A DNA stretch of 64,000 nt from Larkinella bovis (GTDB lineage Bacteria > Bacteroidota > Bacteroidia > Cytophagales > Spirosomataceae). The stretch covers positions 124,001 to 188,000 of the forward strand of contig NZ_JBHSMA010000005.1 of assembly GCF_042655385.1 (NCBI RefSeq), written 5' to 3'. Positions within the stretch are counted from its first letter, which is position 1; each line of letters begins with the position of its first letter. Shown here piece by piece: positions 16,845 to 25,189 of the stretch. The notes under the pieces were generated by a model. It was given only the letters and a program-made list of their open reading frames with translations, was not told the DNA's origin and searched no databases. Both the position numbers and the translations under genes were made by a program.

Positions 16845-17276
16845 ATGAACGCTTATTCGTACGCATTTCTGACGGCCCGACTGACGGTTGCGGCCAGTTT
16901 TATCGGGCACGGTGTCGTGCGTCTGCCGAAATTGACGGCCTTTAGCGATTGGATGGTGGGCTTGTTTGAGAAAACCATCCTGCCGGATTTTCTGGTTCGT
17001 CCCTACAGTATGGCCGTTCCGGTCATTGAACTGGTTTTGGGCGTGACGCTGCTCGTCGGGTTGTTTACCCGAGCCAGTTTGATTGGCGCCACCTTTCTTT
17101 TACTGTCGCTAATTTTTGGGTCCAATCTCGTCGAAGAGTGGAACTGGATTACGTCACAGATGATTTATTGCCTGTTTTTTGTATTCATGTTTATGAATAT
17201 GGAGCATAATCAATGGGCGCTGGATCATATTTTCCGGAAATCAGGTCGTCCGAAACGAGTGGCCGAACTGGTCTGA
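16845..17276 (+). CDS. DoxX family integral membrane protein
   Basis: About 143 residues with four predicted transmembrane helices: near residues 5-25 (AFLTARLTVAASFIGHG), 50-70 (MAVPVIELVLGVTLLVGLF), 72-90 (ASLIGATFLLLSLIFG) and 100-118 (MIYCLFFVFMFMNM). This layout and length fit the DoxX/DoxD-like family, whose members sit in quinone-linked or thiosulfate:quinone-related membrane complexes, though most bacterial copies have no assigned role. The start at the second methionine is chosen because the upstream GTG overlaps the -7 promoter box. It ends before a strong bidirectional terminator shared with the converging efflux operon. Confidence 0.82.
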   Translation: MNAYSYAFLTARLTVAASFIGHGVVRLPKLTAFSDWMVGLFEKTILPDFLVRPYSMAVPVIELVLGVTLLVGLFTRASLIGATFLLLSLIFGSNLVEEWNWITSQMIYCLFFVFMFMNMEHNQWALDHIFRKSGRPKRVAELV

Positions 17277-17297
17277 AGTAGGCCTTGGTAGAAACGT

Positions 17298-17340
17298 AAA
17301 AAGTAGAAAACCGCCCTATTGGAGCGGTTTTCTACTTTTT
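17298..17340. terminator. bidirectional intrinsic terminator between doxX and the RND operon
   Basis: A perfect 17-bp inverted repeat (arms 17298-17314 and 17324-17340, reading AAAAAGTAGAAAACCGC on the left) surrounds a 9 nt loop, with A-run and T-run ends on both strands. It lies between two converging transcripts, the standard place for a shared terminator. Confidence 0.92.
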
Positions 17341-17368
17341 AGAAGAAGCAGGGAACATTCCTCAGCGC

Positions 17369-20300
17369 TTACGCGACTTCCAGTTCCTGCGGTTTTTTCG
17401 GTTTTACTTTTTTGCCACCGAAGCGGGCCATCAGCCGGTCAACCACCAGATACATCGACGGCACGACCAGCAGCGTGAGCAGCATCGAAGACGTCAGACC
17501 GCCGATGATGACCCAGGCCATCCCATTCTTGGTTTCGGCACCGGCACCACTCGCCAGGGCGATCGGCAGCATACCCAGAATCATCGCCAGCGTCGTCATC
17601 AGAATCGGGCGCAGACGTTCTTTACCGGCTTCGATCAGCGCATGAATCACATCGTGCCCTTCGGCTTTGAGCTGGTTGGCAAAGTCAACGATCAGGATGG
17701 CGTTTTTCGCCACCAGACCGAGCAGCATGATCATCCCGACAATCGAGAATACCGTCAGGCTTTCCATCGTCAGCGCCAGCGCCAGCAGGGCTCCAATCAG
17801 CGCCACCGGAATCGAGAACAGAACGACGAACGGATATACCACACTTTCGTACAGCGCCACCATAATGAAATACACCAGCAGGATAGCGATCAGCAGCGCC
17901 AGCCCCAGACTTCCGAAGGCTTCGCCCTGTTGCTGCAATTGACCCAGGTACTGGATGGAAACTCCTTCCGGCAATTTAACCTGCTCCATTTTGGCCTGGA
18001 TGTCGGCTCCTACCGTACCCACCGGACGCCCCACAACCTGCGCGTTGATCGTGACTGACGAAAGGCGGTCAATCCGTTCCAGGACGCTTTCCCCAATCTG
18101 CTCCTGCACCTGGGCAAACTGCGAGAGTTCGAAGCTTTTCCCCTGGTTGTTCACAAAGGTCAGGCGGCTGATATCCCCGGCATTCGTGCGGTCGAACTTG
18201 TCGAGACTGATCAGGATATCGTACTCATTCCCGTTCTGTTTGAATTTCGACTGATCGTTGCCACGGAAGGCATTTTGCAGCGCCATGCCTACTTCGGAAG
18301 CATTGATCCCCAGTTGCGCCATTTTCTCGCGGTCGAGGTTGACGGTTACTTCCGGCTTCGGATCTTTTACCGAATACTTCACGTCCTGCGTACCCGGTAT
18401 CGATTTCGTTACCTCCATCACCGTGGCAGCCGCTTCCCGGATATCTTTCAGATTGGTTCCTTTTACCGCAATCTGGATCGGGGCCTGCGCATTACCGACT
18501 ATACCGACCGGGCTAACCGTTACTTTCGTCCCCGGAATCTGACTCACTTCTTTTTTCAGCAACTGCCCAAACTCTTCGGTCGAAATGGTACGATGTTTTT
18601 TATCGACCAGCTTGACGTTGATGTCCGCAATATTGCTGTTCGAGGAGGTCGCTAATCCATTACTCGTGTAACCGACATTAGTAAACACATTGGTTACTTC
18701 CGGGTGTTTCATAATGATCTCTTCCGCACGCTGGGCGACGGCATTCGTCTGGTAAATCGAAGCCGTTGGCGCCAGTTCGATCGTAACGGCCGTCTCACCC
18801 ATGTCGCTTTGGGGCATGAACGCGCCCCCGATAAACCCGGCAGGAACCAGGGCAATCGAACCGACCAGCAGGGCAATTGTGCCCAGGAAAACATACCGTT
18901 TATGACCCAGCACCCACGCCAGAATACGGCCGTAGGCTTCGGTCAGGCGGGTAATCATGTTTTCAAAGCCCAGGTTCAGACGGCCCCAGAGCGAATTGCG
19001 GCTCAGGATTTCAACCTTGCCGAACCGGGATGCCAGCAACGGCGTCAGTGTAAACGACACCAACAAACTCATCAGGGTGGAGAACACGACCACCAGGGCA
19101 AATTCCCGGAGAATGTTTCCGATCAGACCGCCGGTCATCGCCAGCGGCACGAACACCACCACGTCGACCAGCGTAATGGCCAGGGCCGTAAAGCCGATCT
19201 CACTCCGGCCATCCAGGGCCGCCGTCCGCTTGTCTTTCCCCATTTCGAGGTGACGGTTGATGTTTTCCAGGACCACAATCGAGTCATCGACCAGAATACC
19301 TACCACCAGCGAAAGAGCCATCAGCGTCATCAGGTTTAGCGAGAAGCCCATCAGATACATCAGCGCAAACGTCGGAATCATGGACGACGGCAGCGCCACC
19401 AGCACGAACATGGCCGACCGGAAGCTGTGCAGGAACAGCAGCATCACCACCGATACGATCACAATGGCCAACCCCATATCGAAAACTACCGCATCGGCCG
19501 AAGCCAGGGTGTAAATCGACTGATCGGCGGCAATGTTGAACTTCAGGTTGATGTTACTGTATTGCTTTTCAAGTTGCTTGATCCGCTCCTGCGTCAACTG
19601 ACTCACCGATACCGCATTGGCGTCCGACTGCTTCTGAATCTGCAAACCGATCGACGGCTGGGCGTTGATATGGTTGATGGCGGTCGGTTTGGTGGTGGCG
19701 TCGACCACTTCGGCCACATCTTTCAGCAATACCTGGCTGCCGTTGGGCTTGCGGGCAACGATCAGGTTACGCAATCGGTTGGTGGTTTCAACGGAGGCAT
19801 CGAAGCGAATCGAGAGCTGGGATTCGCGGGTTTCGAGCTGACCGGCCGGGTAGCTGGTGTTGGCCGCTGCAATGGCCTGCGACACCTGTCCGATGGATAG
19901 GCCGTAGGCGCGTAGTTTATCCTGATTGACATTGATCTGGATTTCGCGCTCATTTCCACCGATAACGTTTACCTGACCAACCCCGGTTACGTTCGACAAC
20001 TGCGGTTTGATGTTGTCATCGATCAGATCGTACAGGGCCGTGGGCGACAGGTTGGCCGTGACCCCCATCCGCAAGACCGGTATTTCGTCGGTCGAGAATT
20101 TGTTGATAATCGGGCGATCAGCTTCGTCGGGCAGCAGGTTCAACACCTGTTCTACCTTCCGCTGGGCGTCTTGCTGGGCCAGCGTGGTGCTGACACCGTT
20201 TTTCAACTGAACAATCACAATGGAAGCCCCTTCCTGCGAGGTAGAGGTCATGCGGTCCAGTCCTTCGAGCGACGACAGAGCGTCTTCAATCCGCTTCGTT

Positions 20301-20488
20301 ACGTTGGTTTCAACCTCATCGGCCGAAGCACCCCGGTAGGTTGTCGCTACGCTGATGACGTTGGCTTCGAATTTTGGCAATAAGTTGTATGACAACTGCT
20401 TGTAGCTCAGGGCACCGAACAGAATCAGCACGGTGAAGACCGTGAGGACCAGCAGAGGGCGTTTGACGGCTATTTCAGATACAGACAT
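17369..20488 (-). CDS. RND efflux permease (HAE1/AcrB family)
   Basis: A 1039-residue inner-membrane proton antiporter. It has the twelve-helix, two-porter-loop layout of AcrB/MexB: TM1 at about 10-30 (LLVLTVFTVLILFGALSY), then TM2-6 from about 335, with the proton-relay acidic pair in GILVDDSIVVLEN, a second large periplasmic loop at about 560-860, and TM8-12 to residue 1020. Conserved porter-domain features include GASADEVETNVTKRIEDAL and GVGQVNVIGGNEREIQINVN. It should pump drugs, detergents or lipids through the adaptor and TolC partners encoded just upstream (10 bp gap). The basic tail (GGKKVKPKKPQ) is cytoplasmic. The substrate range is not predictable. Confidence 0.96.
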   Translation of the reverse strand: MSVSEIAVKRPLLVLTVFTVLILFGALSYKQLSYNLLPKFEANVISVATTYRGASADEVETNVTKRIEDALSSLEGLDRMTSTSQEGASIVIVQLKNGVSTTLAQQDAQRKVEQVLNLLPDEADRPIINKFSTDEIPVLRMGVTANLSPTALYDLIDDNIKPQLSNVTGVGQVNVIGGNEREIQINVNQDKLRAYGLSIGQVSQAIAAANTSYPAGQLETRESQLSIRFDASVETTNRLRNLIVARKPNGSQVLLKDVAEVVDATTKPTAINHINAQPSIGLQIQKQSDANAVSVSQLTQERIKQLEKQYSNINLKFNIAADQSIYTLASADAVVFDMGLAIVIVSVVMLLFLHSFRSAMFVLVALPSSMIPTFALMYLMGFSLNLMTLMALSLVVGILVDDSIVVLENINRHLEMGKDKRTAALDGRSEIGFTALAITLVDVVVFVPLAMTGGLIGNILREFALVVVFSTLMSLLVSFTLTPLLASRFGKVEILSRNSLWGRLNLGFENMITRLTEAYGRILAWVLGHKRYVFLGTIALLVGSIALVPAGFIGGAFMPQSDMGETAVTIELAPTASIYQTNAVAQRAEEIIMKHPEVTNVFTNVGYTSNGLATSSNSNIADINVKLVDKKHRTISTEEFGQLLKKEVSQIPGTKVTVSPVGIVGNAQAPIQIAVKGTNLKDIREAAATVMEVTKSIPGTQDVKYSVKDPKPEVTVNLDREKMAQLGINASEVGMALQNAFRGNDQSKFKQNGNEYDILISLDKFDRTNAGDISRLTFVNNQGKSFELSQFAQVQEQIGESVLERIDRLSSVTINAQVVGRPVGTVGADIQAKMEQVKLPEGVSIQYLGQLQQQGEAFGSLGLALLIAILLVYFIMVALYESVVYPFVVLFSIPVALIGALLALALTMESLTVFSIVGMIMLLGLVAKNAILIVDFANQLKAEGHDVIHALIEAGKERLRPILMTTLAMILGMLPIALASGAGAETKNGMAWVIIGGLTSSMLLTLLVVPSMYLVVDRLMARFGGKKVKPKKPQELEVA

Positions 20489-20498
20489 AATTTCTTAC

Positions 20499-21554
20499 TT
20501 ATTTTGTGATTTGTACGGGTTTGCCGTCGCTCAGGTTCAATTGACCCGTAGCCACCACCTGGTCGCCAGCCGACAAGCCTTCCAACACTTCAATGTTATC
20601 GCCGAATTCCCGGCCCACTTTAATCTGGCGTTGTTTGGCCACATTGCCTTCTACAACATACACATACGGATTCTTGATGCTTTCCACCAGAGCAATCCGC
20701 GGAATTTGCAGGGCTTTCTGGTTGGATTTCTGCGAGAAATCGACATTCACGAACGTACCGGCTTTCAGACCGCCTGCGCTAGCCAGCGTGATTTCGACTG
20801 GATAGTTATGTTCTTCGGTTCCCTGCGGAGCAATATAGGTGATTTGCCCGCTGAATGTTTTTCCCGGAAAAACATCGGCGGTGATACGGACCGTCTGGCC
20901 TTTGCGCAGTTGATAAACGTCACTTTCGTTGACCAGTACGTTCACTTTCAGGCGGTTTACATCCAGGACCGTACCCAATACCGTACCCGGAGAAATGTAC
21001 TCGCCCGGTTCGATGTCTTTCTTCACAATCTGGCCGCTGATCGGGGCTTTTACGTTTGCTTCCTGGATCTGTTTCTTGATCTGCTCGGCCTGGTTGATGG
21101 CGCTCTCGTAGTTGTATTTGGTTTCGTTCACCTGAATTTCCGTCGTGGCATTACCGGCCAGCAGCGTGCTATACCGGGTTACGTCTTTCTTCAGCTTGTC
21201 AATGTTCAGTTCCGTGGCCTCCAGCGACAGTTCTTTCAGCTTGTTATCCAGCTGAACCAGAACCGCCCCCTGACGAACCTGCGAGCCCAGCTCAAAATTG
21301 ACCTGCGTTACGCGACCGGCCGTGGTGGCCGTAATATTGGCTTCCTTGAACGGAATCAGGTTGCCGGTTTTAACAAGCTGCTGATTAACCTCGCCTTCTT
21401 CAACCTGCGTAACCGTTACCGGAATGGACGTATTGGTGTTGGTCGGCAACTGGTTCTTTTCGTCAATCTTCTTTTTGTTGGAAGCCAACCGGAAGCCGAT
21501 GAGCGACGTAACGGCTAAAATGGCTACTACAACGATAATGGTTGTCTTTTTCAT
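20499..21554 (-). CDS. RND efflux periplasmic adaptor subunit (membrane fusion protein)
   Basis: 351 residues, the AcrA/MexA size class. An N-terminal membrane anchor (IIVVVAILAVTSLIGFRLAS) is followed by the biotinyl-lipoyl half motif GRVTQVNFELGSQVRQGAVL, a short coiled-coil hairpin at about 115-165, the second lipoyl half (VKAPISGQIVKKDIEPGEYI), a beta-barrel domain and a membrane-proximal domain. No lipobox is seen, so it is anchored by the helix. It bridges the permease and the outer-membrane channel in the periplasm. It lies 17 bp after the TolC gene and 10 bp before the permease gene, clearly one operon. Confidence 0.95.
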   Translation of the reverse strand: MKKTTIIVVVAILAVTSLIGFRLASNKKKIDEKNQLPTNTNTSIPVTVTQVEEGEVNQQLVKTGNLIPFKEANITATTAGRVTQVNFELGSQVRQGAVLVQLDNKLKELSLEATELNIDKLKKDVTRYSTLLAGNATTEIQVNETKYNYESAINQAEQIKKQIQEANVKAPISGQIVKKDIEPGEYISPGTVLGTVLDVNRLKVNVLVNESDVYQLRKGQTVRITADVFPGKTFSGQITYIAPQGTEEHNYPVEITLASAGGLKAGTFVNVDFSQKSNQKALQIPRIALVESIKNPYVYVVEGNVAKQRQIKVGREFGDNIEVLEGLSAGDQVVATGQLNLSDGKPVQITK

Positions 21555-21571
21555 GGGAGTCGGTTGTATTC

Positions 21572-22903
21572 TCAGAGTTGATTATAAAAACTTAACAACG
21601 AGCCCTGCGATTTCTCAAGATCAAGCTGGGCCTGGTAAAAATTGATGAGCGAATTGATATAGTTCGATTGGGCCTGTTGGTAGGAGGTGTCGGCGTTAAT
21701 CAGGTCCGTCAGGGTCTTGGTTCCCTGTTTGTATTGCAGGGTCGTGACGTTGTAAACCTCCTGAGCCAGTTTCACATTCCGGTCGTCGTTCTGCACGTTG
21801 GTCTGAGCCCGCTGAATCTGCGACTGCGCGTTGTTAAACTGAAGGCGGTAGGAGGCCGTATTCAGTCGTTGCTGTTCTTCCTGCGTCAGTACGGTCAGCT
21901 TCGCCTGCTGAATTTTGGCGTCGCGCTGAAAACCGTCAAAAATCGGAACGTTCAAGCGTAACCCAATGCTTCCGAAGCCCATGAAGTTGCTGAACGATTT
22001 CGTAAAATCATTCGCGAGCACCAGCGAACCGTAGTTGGCTGCGAAGTTCAGCGTCGGCAGGTAGCCTGCTTTGGTGCGTTGCAGTTGCAGGCGTTGCAGG
22101 GCCAGACTAGTTTCACTCTGTTGGTATGAAACCAGATTTTTGGCGTCGAACTGCGTTTGTTCCAGCGTCGGAACCTGCTTGATAATCACCGAATCCGAAA
22201 GGACAAGAGCCTGTTCCTGCGGTAATCCCATCTGGTATTTCAAGCGGTTGAGCGACAGGTTCAGATCGTTTTCGGCCAGTGACAACTGCGAACGCGTGTT
22301 GTTGAGGTTCACTTCCGTCCGGGTGTAATCAACGGGCTGGATCACCCCGTTGTCCCGTTGCAGTTTCAGCACATTCAGAACCTGCTGCGTTCGTTCGATA
22401 TTATCTTTCAGCAAGGCGATTTGCTGCTGGGCGATAAACACCTGATAATAGTTGCTCGTGATGTTATAAATAATGTCTTCACGGGTTTGGCGGGTATTCA
22501 GCTCGGCCAATTGCTGATTCGGTTTGGCGGCTTTCAGACCCAGCAGGAGCGATTTGTCGTAAATCGGTTGAGAAAGCTGCGCATTGACGTTCGTCTGGTA
22601 TTTCGAACCCAGCGCAACCCGGATAGGCTCGGTGCTGCCGCCCAAACCGGCGGGTAACAACGTCGATTGAAGTTTCAGGTTGTCGGTGAAGTTTCCCGTT
22701 CCGGATACCTGTGGCAGGTATGAACTAAGTGCCTCCCGGGCCTGCTGATTGGCGGTTTCTGACTGATACTGCGCAAGACGCACGGTTCCAAAATGCTGTA
22801 GACCATAATCAATGCAGCTTTTCAGCGTCCAGTTCGTCTGCGCCCACCCGGGCAGCGAAGCCGCAAGTGAAAACGATACAACAAGAGCAACTAACTTTTT
22901 CAT
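21572..22903 (-). CDS. TolC family outer membrane efflux protein
   Basis: 443 residues with a signal peptide (MKKLVALVVSFSLAASLPGW, cleavage near WAQ) and two OEP repeats of long alpha-helical barrel sequence. Examples are YQSETANQQAREALSSYLPQ, LNNTRSQLSLAENDLNLSLN and VYNVTTLQYKQGTKTLTDLI, the last typical of the second repeat. It forms the outer-membrane exit duct for the adaptor and permease encoded downstream. It is the first gene of the operon. Two copies of the MarR operator and a -7-like element (TACGTTTA at 22919-22912) lie in the 80 bp upstream. Confidence 0.95.
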   Translation of the reverse strand: MKKLVALVVSFSLAASLPGWAQTNWTLKSCIDYGLQHFGTVRLAQYQSETANQQAREALSSYLPQVSGTGNFTDNLKLQSTLLPAGLGGSTEPIRVALGSKYQTNVNAQLSQPIYDKSLLLGLKAAKPNQQLAELNTRQTREDIIYNITSNYYQVFIAQQQIALLKDNIERTQQVLNVLKLQRDNGVIQPVDYTRTEVNLNNTRSQLSLAENDLNLSLNRLKYQMGLPQEQALVLSDSVIIKQVPTLEQTQFDAKNLVSYQQSETSLALQRLQLQRTKAGYLPTLNFAANYGSLVLANDFTKSFSNFMGFGSIGLRLNVPIFDGFQRDAKIQQAKLTVLTQEEQQRLNTASYRLQFNNAQSQIQRAQTNVQNDDRNVKLAQEVYNVTTLQYKQGTKTLTDLINADTSYQQAQSNYINSLINFYQAQLDLEKSQGSLLSFYNQL

Positions 22904-22933
22904 AATTGTAATAAACGTAGAAAAACTTTTATT

Positions 22934-22962
22934 GTGGATATATCAATAGTAGATATATCAAC
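22934..22962 (-). promoter_or_regulatory. double MarR operator upstream of the tolC operon
   Basis: Two near-copies of the palindrome GTTGATATATCAAC sit 15 bp apart: GTGGATATATCAAT (22934-22947, two mismatches) and GTAGATATATCAAC (22949-22962, one mismatch). They cover the place where a -33 element would fall for the -7-like box at 22912-22919. A repressor bound here should block transcription of the efflux operon. Confidence 0.78.
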
Positions 22963-22982
22963 TATTTTGGTAAAATAAAAAA

Positions 22983-23459
22983 TCAACATTCTATGAGACC
23001 CGCTACCTTATGCAATAGTTTAAGTAGGGTAGCAACTTCTTCTGGTTCAAGCTGATTTATTACTTCGTCGTCCAATTGTTTCGCTGTTTCCATTACCTTG
23101 TTGATGATCATTTTACCCGCCGGGGTCATTTGAATTAAATTCTTCCGCCGGTCAATGCTGTCGGGCGTTACACGGAGGTAGCCATCGCGTTCCAGAGTAC
23201 GAATGGAGCGTTGAATGCCCGATTTGTCCTTTTGTAAGAGGTTAGCAATATCCTGTTGAGAGAGCGAGCCGTCGGGCGAATAGCTAACGACAAAAAGTAC
23301 CGGAAGCTGCTCTAATTGGAGAGAGATTCCGGATTTGGCTAAATCACGATTGGTCTTCTTGGCAAATAAGTGTGAAACGTGGGTGATGTTAAACACCACG
23401 AACCGACTCATCTGGCCAAAAATCTTTTCTCTTATGACACTTTCTTCTTTCGCAATCAT
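22983..23459 (-). CDS. MarR family transcriptional regulator of the efflux operon
   Basis: About 158 residues with a MarR winged helix: the recognition region is LSQQDIANLLQKDKSGIQRS near residues 65-85, followed by the wing (VTPDSIDRRKNLIQMTPAGK). Dimerisation helices occupy both ends. I place the start at the ATG at 23459. The reading frame is open to 23495, but that extension would contain the whole promoter-operator. The gene lies just upstream of the tolC operon on the same strand, and its own promoter carries the intact form of the palindrome found before tolC. It is therefore probably an autorepressor released by an efflux substrate. The ligand is unknown. Confidence 0.9.
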   Translation of the reverse strand: MIAKEESVIREKIFGQMSRFVVFNITHVSHLFAKKTNRDLAKSGISLQLEQLPVLFVVSYSPDGSLSQQDIANLLQKDKSGIQRSIRTLERDGYLRVTPDSIDRRKNLIQMTPAGKMIINKVMETAKQLDDEVINQLEPEEVATLLKLLHKVAGLIEC

Positions 23460-23464
23460 GGTCA

Positions 23465-23496
23465 CAAACTTATAGTAAGTTGATATATCAACCAAG
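23465..23496 (-). promoter_or_regulatory. marR promoter with embedded palindromic operator
   Basis: Minus strand: CTTG (23496-23493), 20 bp, then a perfect -7 box TAAGTTTG (23472-23465). The perfect palindrome GTTGATATATCAAC (23479-23492) fills most of the spacer. The ATG at 23459 follows the -7 box by 5 bp, which implies a leaderless or nearly leaderless mRNA and settles the start codon. Confidence 0.8.
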
Positions 23497-23543
23497 TACT
23501 TGTGAAAAAAGTTTTGTGTTTTTTGAGGATATGGCCAATAATC

Positions 23544-23587
23544 GGGATGAACGGTTCATCCCCACGGATTTCTAGTCCGTGGGGATG
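23544..23587. repeat. REP-like double hairpin downstream of rhaB
   Basis: Two overlapping inverted repeats share one arm: GGGATGAAC-G-GTTCATCCC (23544-23562), and CATCCCCACGGA (23557-23568) with TCCGTGGGGATG (23576-23587) around a TTTCTAG loop. The two structures are mutually exclusive. No T-run follows, so it is not a standard terminator. The form suggests a dispersed REP-type element. The remaining 110 bp up to the rhaB stop show nothing else. Confidence 0.6.
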
Positions 23588-23700
23588 ATATAGTTTAGGG
23601 AGGGAGGGCAGGCACCCGGGCAGGATTCGCGCCTGTGGCGTTATAAAGGACTTTTCTACATCGCGCCGAAAAACCGGCTGCTCTGGCCGATACGGATGCG

Positions 23701-25098
23701 TCAGACGATCTGTCGGCCGGCGGTTGCGTAATGCTTTAGCTCGATGGTATCACCCGGCAGCGGTTTGGTGTTCCAGTGGTGGTGAATTGCCAGGGCCGAG
23801 CCCAGGGCGGTCGCCTGCGCCATCGAAGCGGCAAACACTTCGGTTTGGGGAAAAGCGGCCGCCAGCAGGTTCATGTAAATCGGGTTTTTGCTAAAACCGC
23901 CATCGACAAAAATCCGCTTCACCGGCGAGTTGTCCAGCACCAGATTGGTCGAAATCAACTGCTGGGCCACAATGTCCAGCATCAGTTGGTGGTAGGCTTC
24001 TTCGTAGTTGCGGAAAACCGCTAAATCCCGGTGCCGGAAGAGGGATTCCTGCAGGGGAGGGGCCTTCACCCCTTCAAACCGGTTGTCGCTATTGGGCCGC
24101 GATTCGCGCAGATACTGAATGGTATCCGGGTCATAGGCAACCTGCTTGTAGTAGTTGTCGGGCGTCTGGAAATGGGCCGCCAGCCGTTTGGTTTGCTGCT
24201 CGTGCTCATACCCGGCAAACAGGCGCGATGCCTTGATCGGCTGCCCCTGGTAGTGCATGTAGCACAAACAATCATACTGCAACTCTTCCGCCGTCAGCGG
24301 AATGGTGTTGAACGGGTTCAGGCTAATCGACCAAGTGCCGGTTGAAATCAGCACGAATGGTTCCTGAAACGACGCCAGATAGGGAATCAAGGCGGCCGAG
24401 CTATCGTGCAGCCCGACACCGACTTTGAGCGGGTGATCCAGCCAGATAGCGCTCAACACGCTGTCGGATGTAAAAATAGGCCCAAACAGTTTGTCGAGGT
24501 TTTCGGCAACGACCCACTGATGGTACTGATTTTTGCTGAAGTCCCACAACATGGTATGGCAACCGATGCTGGTCACGTCGGTCAGTACCTGGCCGGTAAA
24601 CAAATAACTCAGGTATTGGGGCAAATGCAGTGAATACCAGATTTTGCGGAATAACTTCGGTTTGTCGTACTTGATCCGGTACAGCATCAGGCCGGAGTTC
24701 AGGCTGTCGAGGGCCGGAGAAGCCGTTTCCATAGCCAGCGTCGTTTCGTCGCCGTAGGTGTCGTAAAACTTCTTCCGAATGGCCGCCGGATACGGTTTCA
24801 GATAATTATAGAGGTAGCCAATCGGGCGGCTTTCTTCGCTCAGGTGAACAAAACTGGCCCCATACGTCGAGAAGTTCAGGGCTTTGATCTCAAATTCGGG
24901 GAGCTCTAAAACCTCCCGTAACAACGTTTGCACCCAGTTTGTCAGCCGGGAAAGATCTTCGCAGGGATCGCCATCATCATCCACCGTATCGGTAAACGGT
25001 TCGGATCGTTCCCAAACAATCTCATACCGTTCGTTGAAAAGAAACAGCTTCTTGTTCGTCTTCCCGATGTCAAAAATGGCAATTACTGGCGTTTTCAT
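23701..25098 (-). CDS. rhaB: FGGY-family carbohydrate kinase, probable L-rhamnulokinase
   Basis: 465 residues with the two-lobed FGGY/ASKHA fold. The N-terminal phosphate-binding segment is AIFDIGKTNKKLFLFNERYE, a substrate loop follows (LNFSTYGASFVHLSEESRPI), the second-domain adenosine region includes LISTGTWSISLNPFN, and the C-terminal motif is RIFVDGGFSKNPIYMNLLAA. It should phosphorylate L-rhamnulose to L-rhamnulose 1-phosphate with ATP in the cytoplasm. Sequence alone would also allow a fuculo- or xylulokinase. The operon partners, a rhamnose isomerase and a rhamnulose-phosphate aldolase fusion, make rhamnulokinase the best call. It is the last gene of the rha operon, separated from rhaI by a 91 bp repeat-rich gap. 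Confidence 0.85.
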   Translation of the reverse strand: MKTPVIAIFDIGKTNKKLFLFNERYEIVWERSEPFTDTVDDDGDPCEDLSRLTNWVQTLLREVLELPEFEIKALNFSTYGASFVHLSEESRPIGYLYNYLKPYPAAIRKKFYDTYGDETTLAMETASPALDSLNSGLMLYRIKYDKPKLFRKIWYSLHLPQYLSYLFTGQVLTDVTSIGCHTMLWDFSKNQYHQWVVAENLDKLFGPIFTSDSVLSAIWLDHPLKVGVGLHDSSAALIPYLASFQEPFVLISTGTWSISLNPFNTIPLTAEELQYDCLCYMHYQGQPIKASRLFAGYEHEQQTKRLAAHFQTPDNYYKQVAYDPDTIQYLRESRPNSDNRFEGVKAPPLQESLFRHRDLAVFRNYEEAYHQLMLDIVAQQLISTNLVLDNSPVKRIFVDGGFSKNPIYMNLLAAAFPQTEVFAASMAQATALGSALAIHHHWNTKPLPGDTIELKHYATAGRQIV

Positions 25099-25105
25099 TG
25101 AATAA

Positions 25106-25186
25106 ATGAGTGAATGAGTGAATGAGCGAAAGAGCGAAAGGTTAACGCGGCAGCCACTCTTTCACTCTTTCATTCTTTCGCTCTTT
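25106..25186. repeat. short tandem repeat and hairpin between rhaI and rhaB
   Basis: The gap holds tandem GAGTGAAT and GAGCGAAA units followed by CTCTTTCA and CTTTCGCT units on the same strand, so the two halves pair. The best arms are AAAGAGCGAAAG (25129-25140) and CTTTCGCTCTTT (25175-25186), perfect over 12 bp with a 34 nt loop. It interrupts the rha mRNA and may set the level of rhaB or stabilise rhaI. Confidence 0.7.
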
Positions 25187-25189
25187 AAT

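Noticed and set aside
23701..25098. Calling the FGGY kinase a fuculokinase because a GH95 fucosidase is nearby
   Set aside because: It is in the same operon as a rhamnose isomerase and a rhamnulose-phosphate aldolase fusion, and no fucose isomerase is present.
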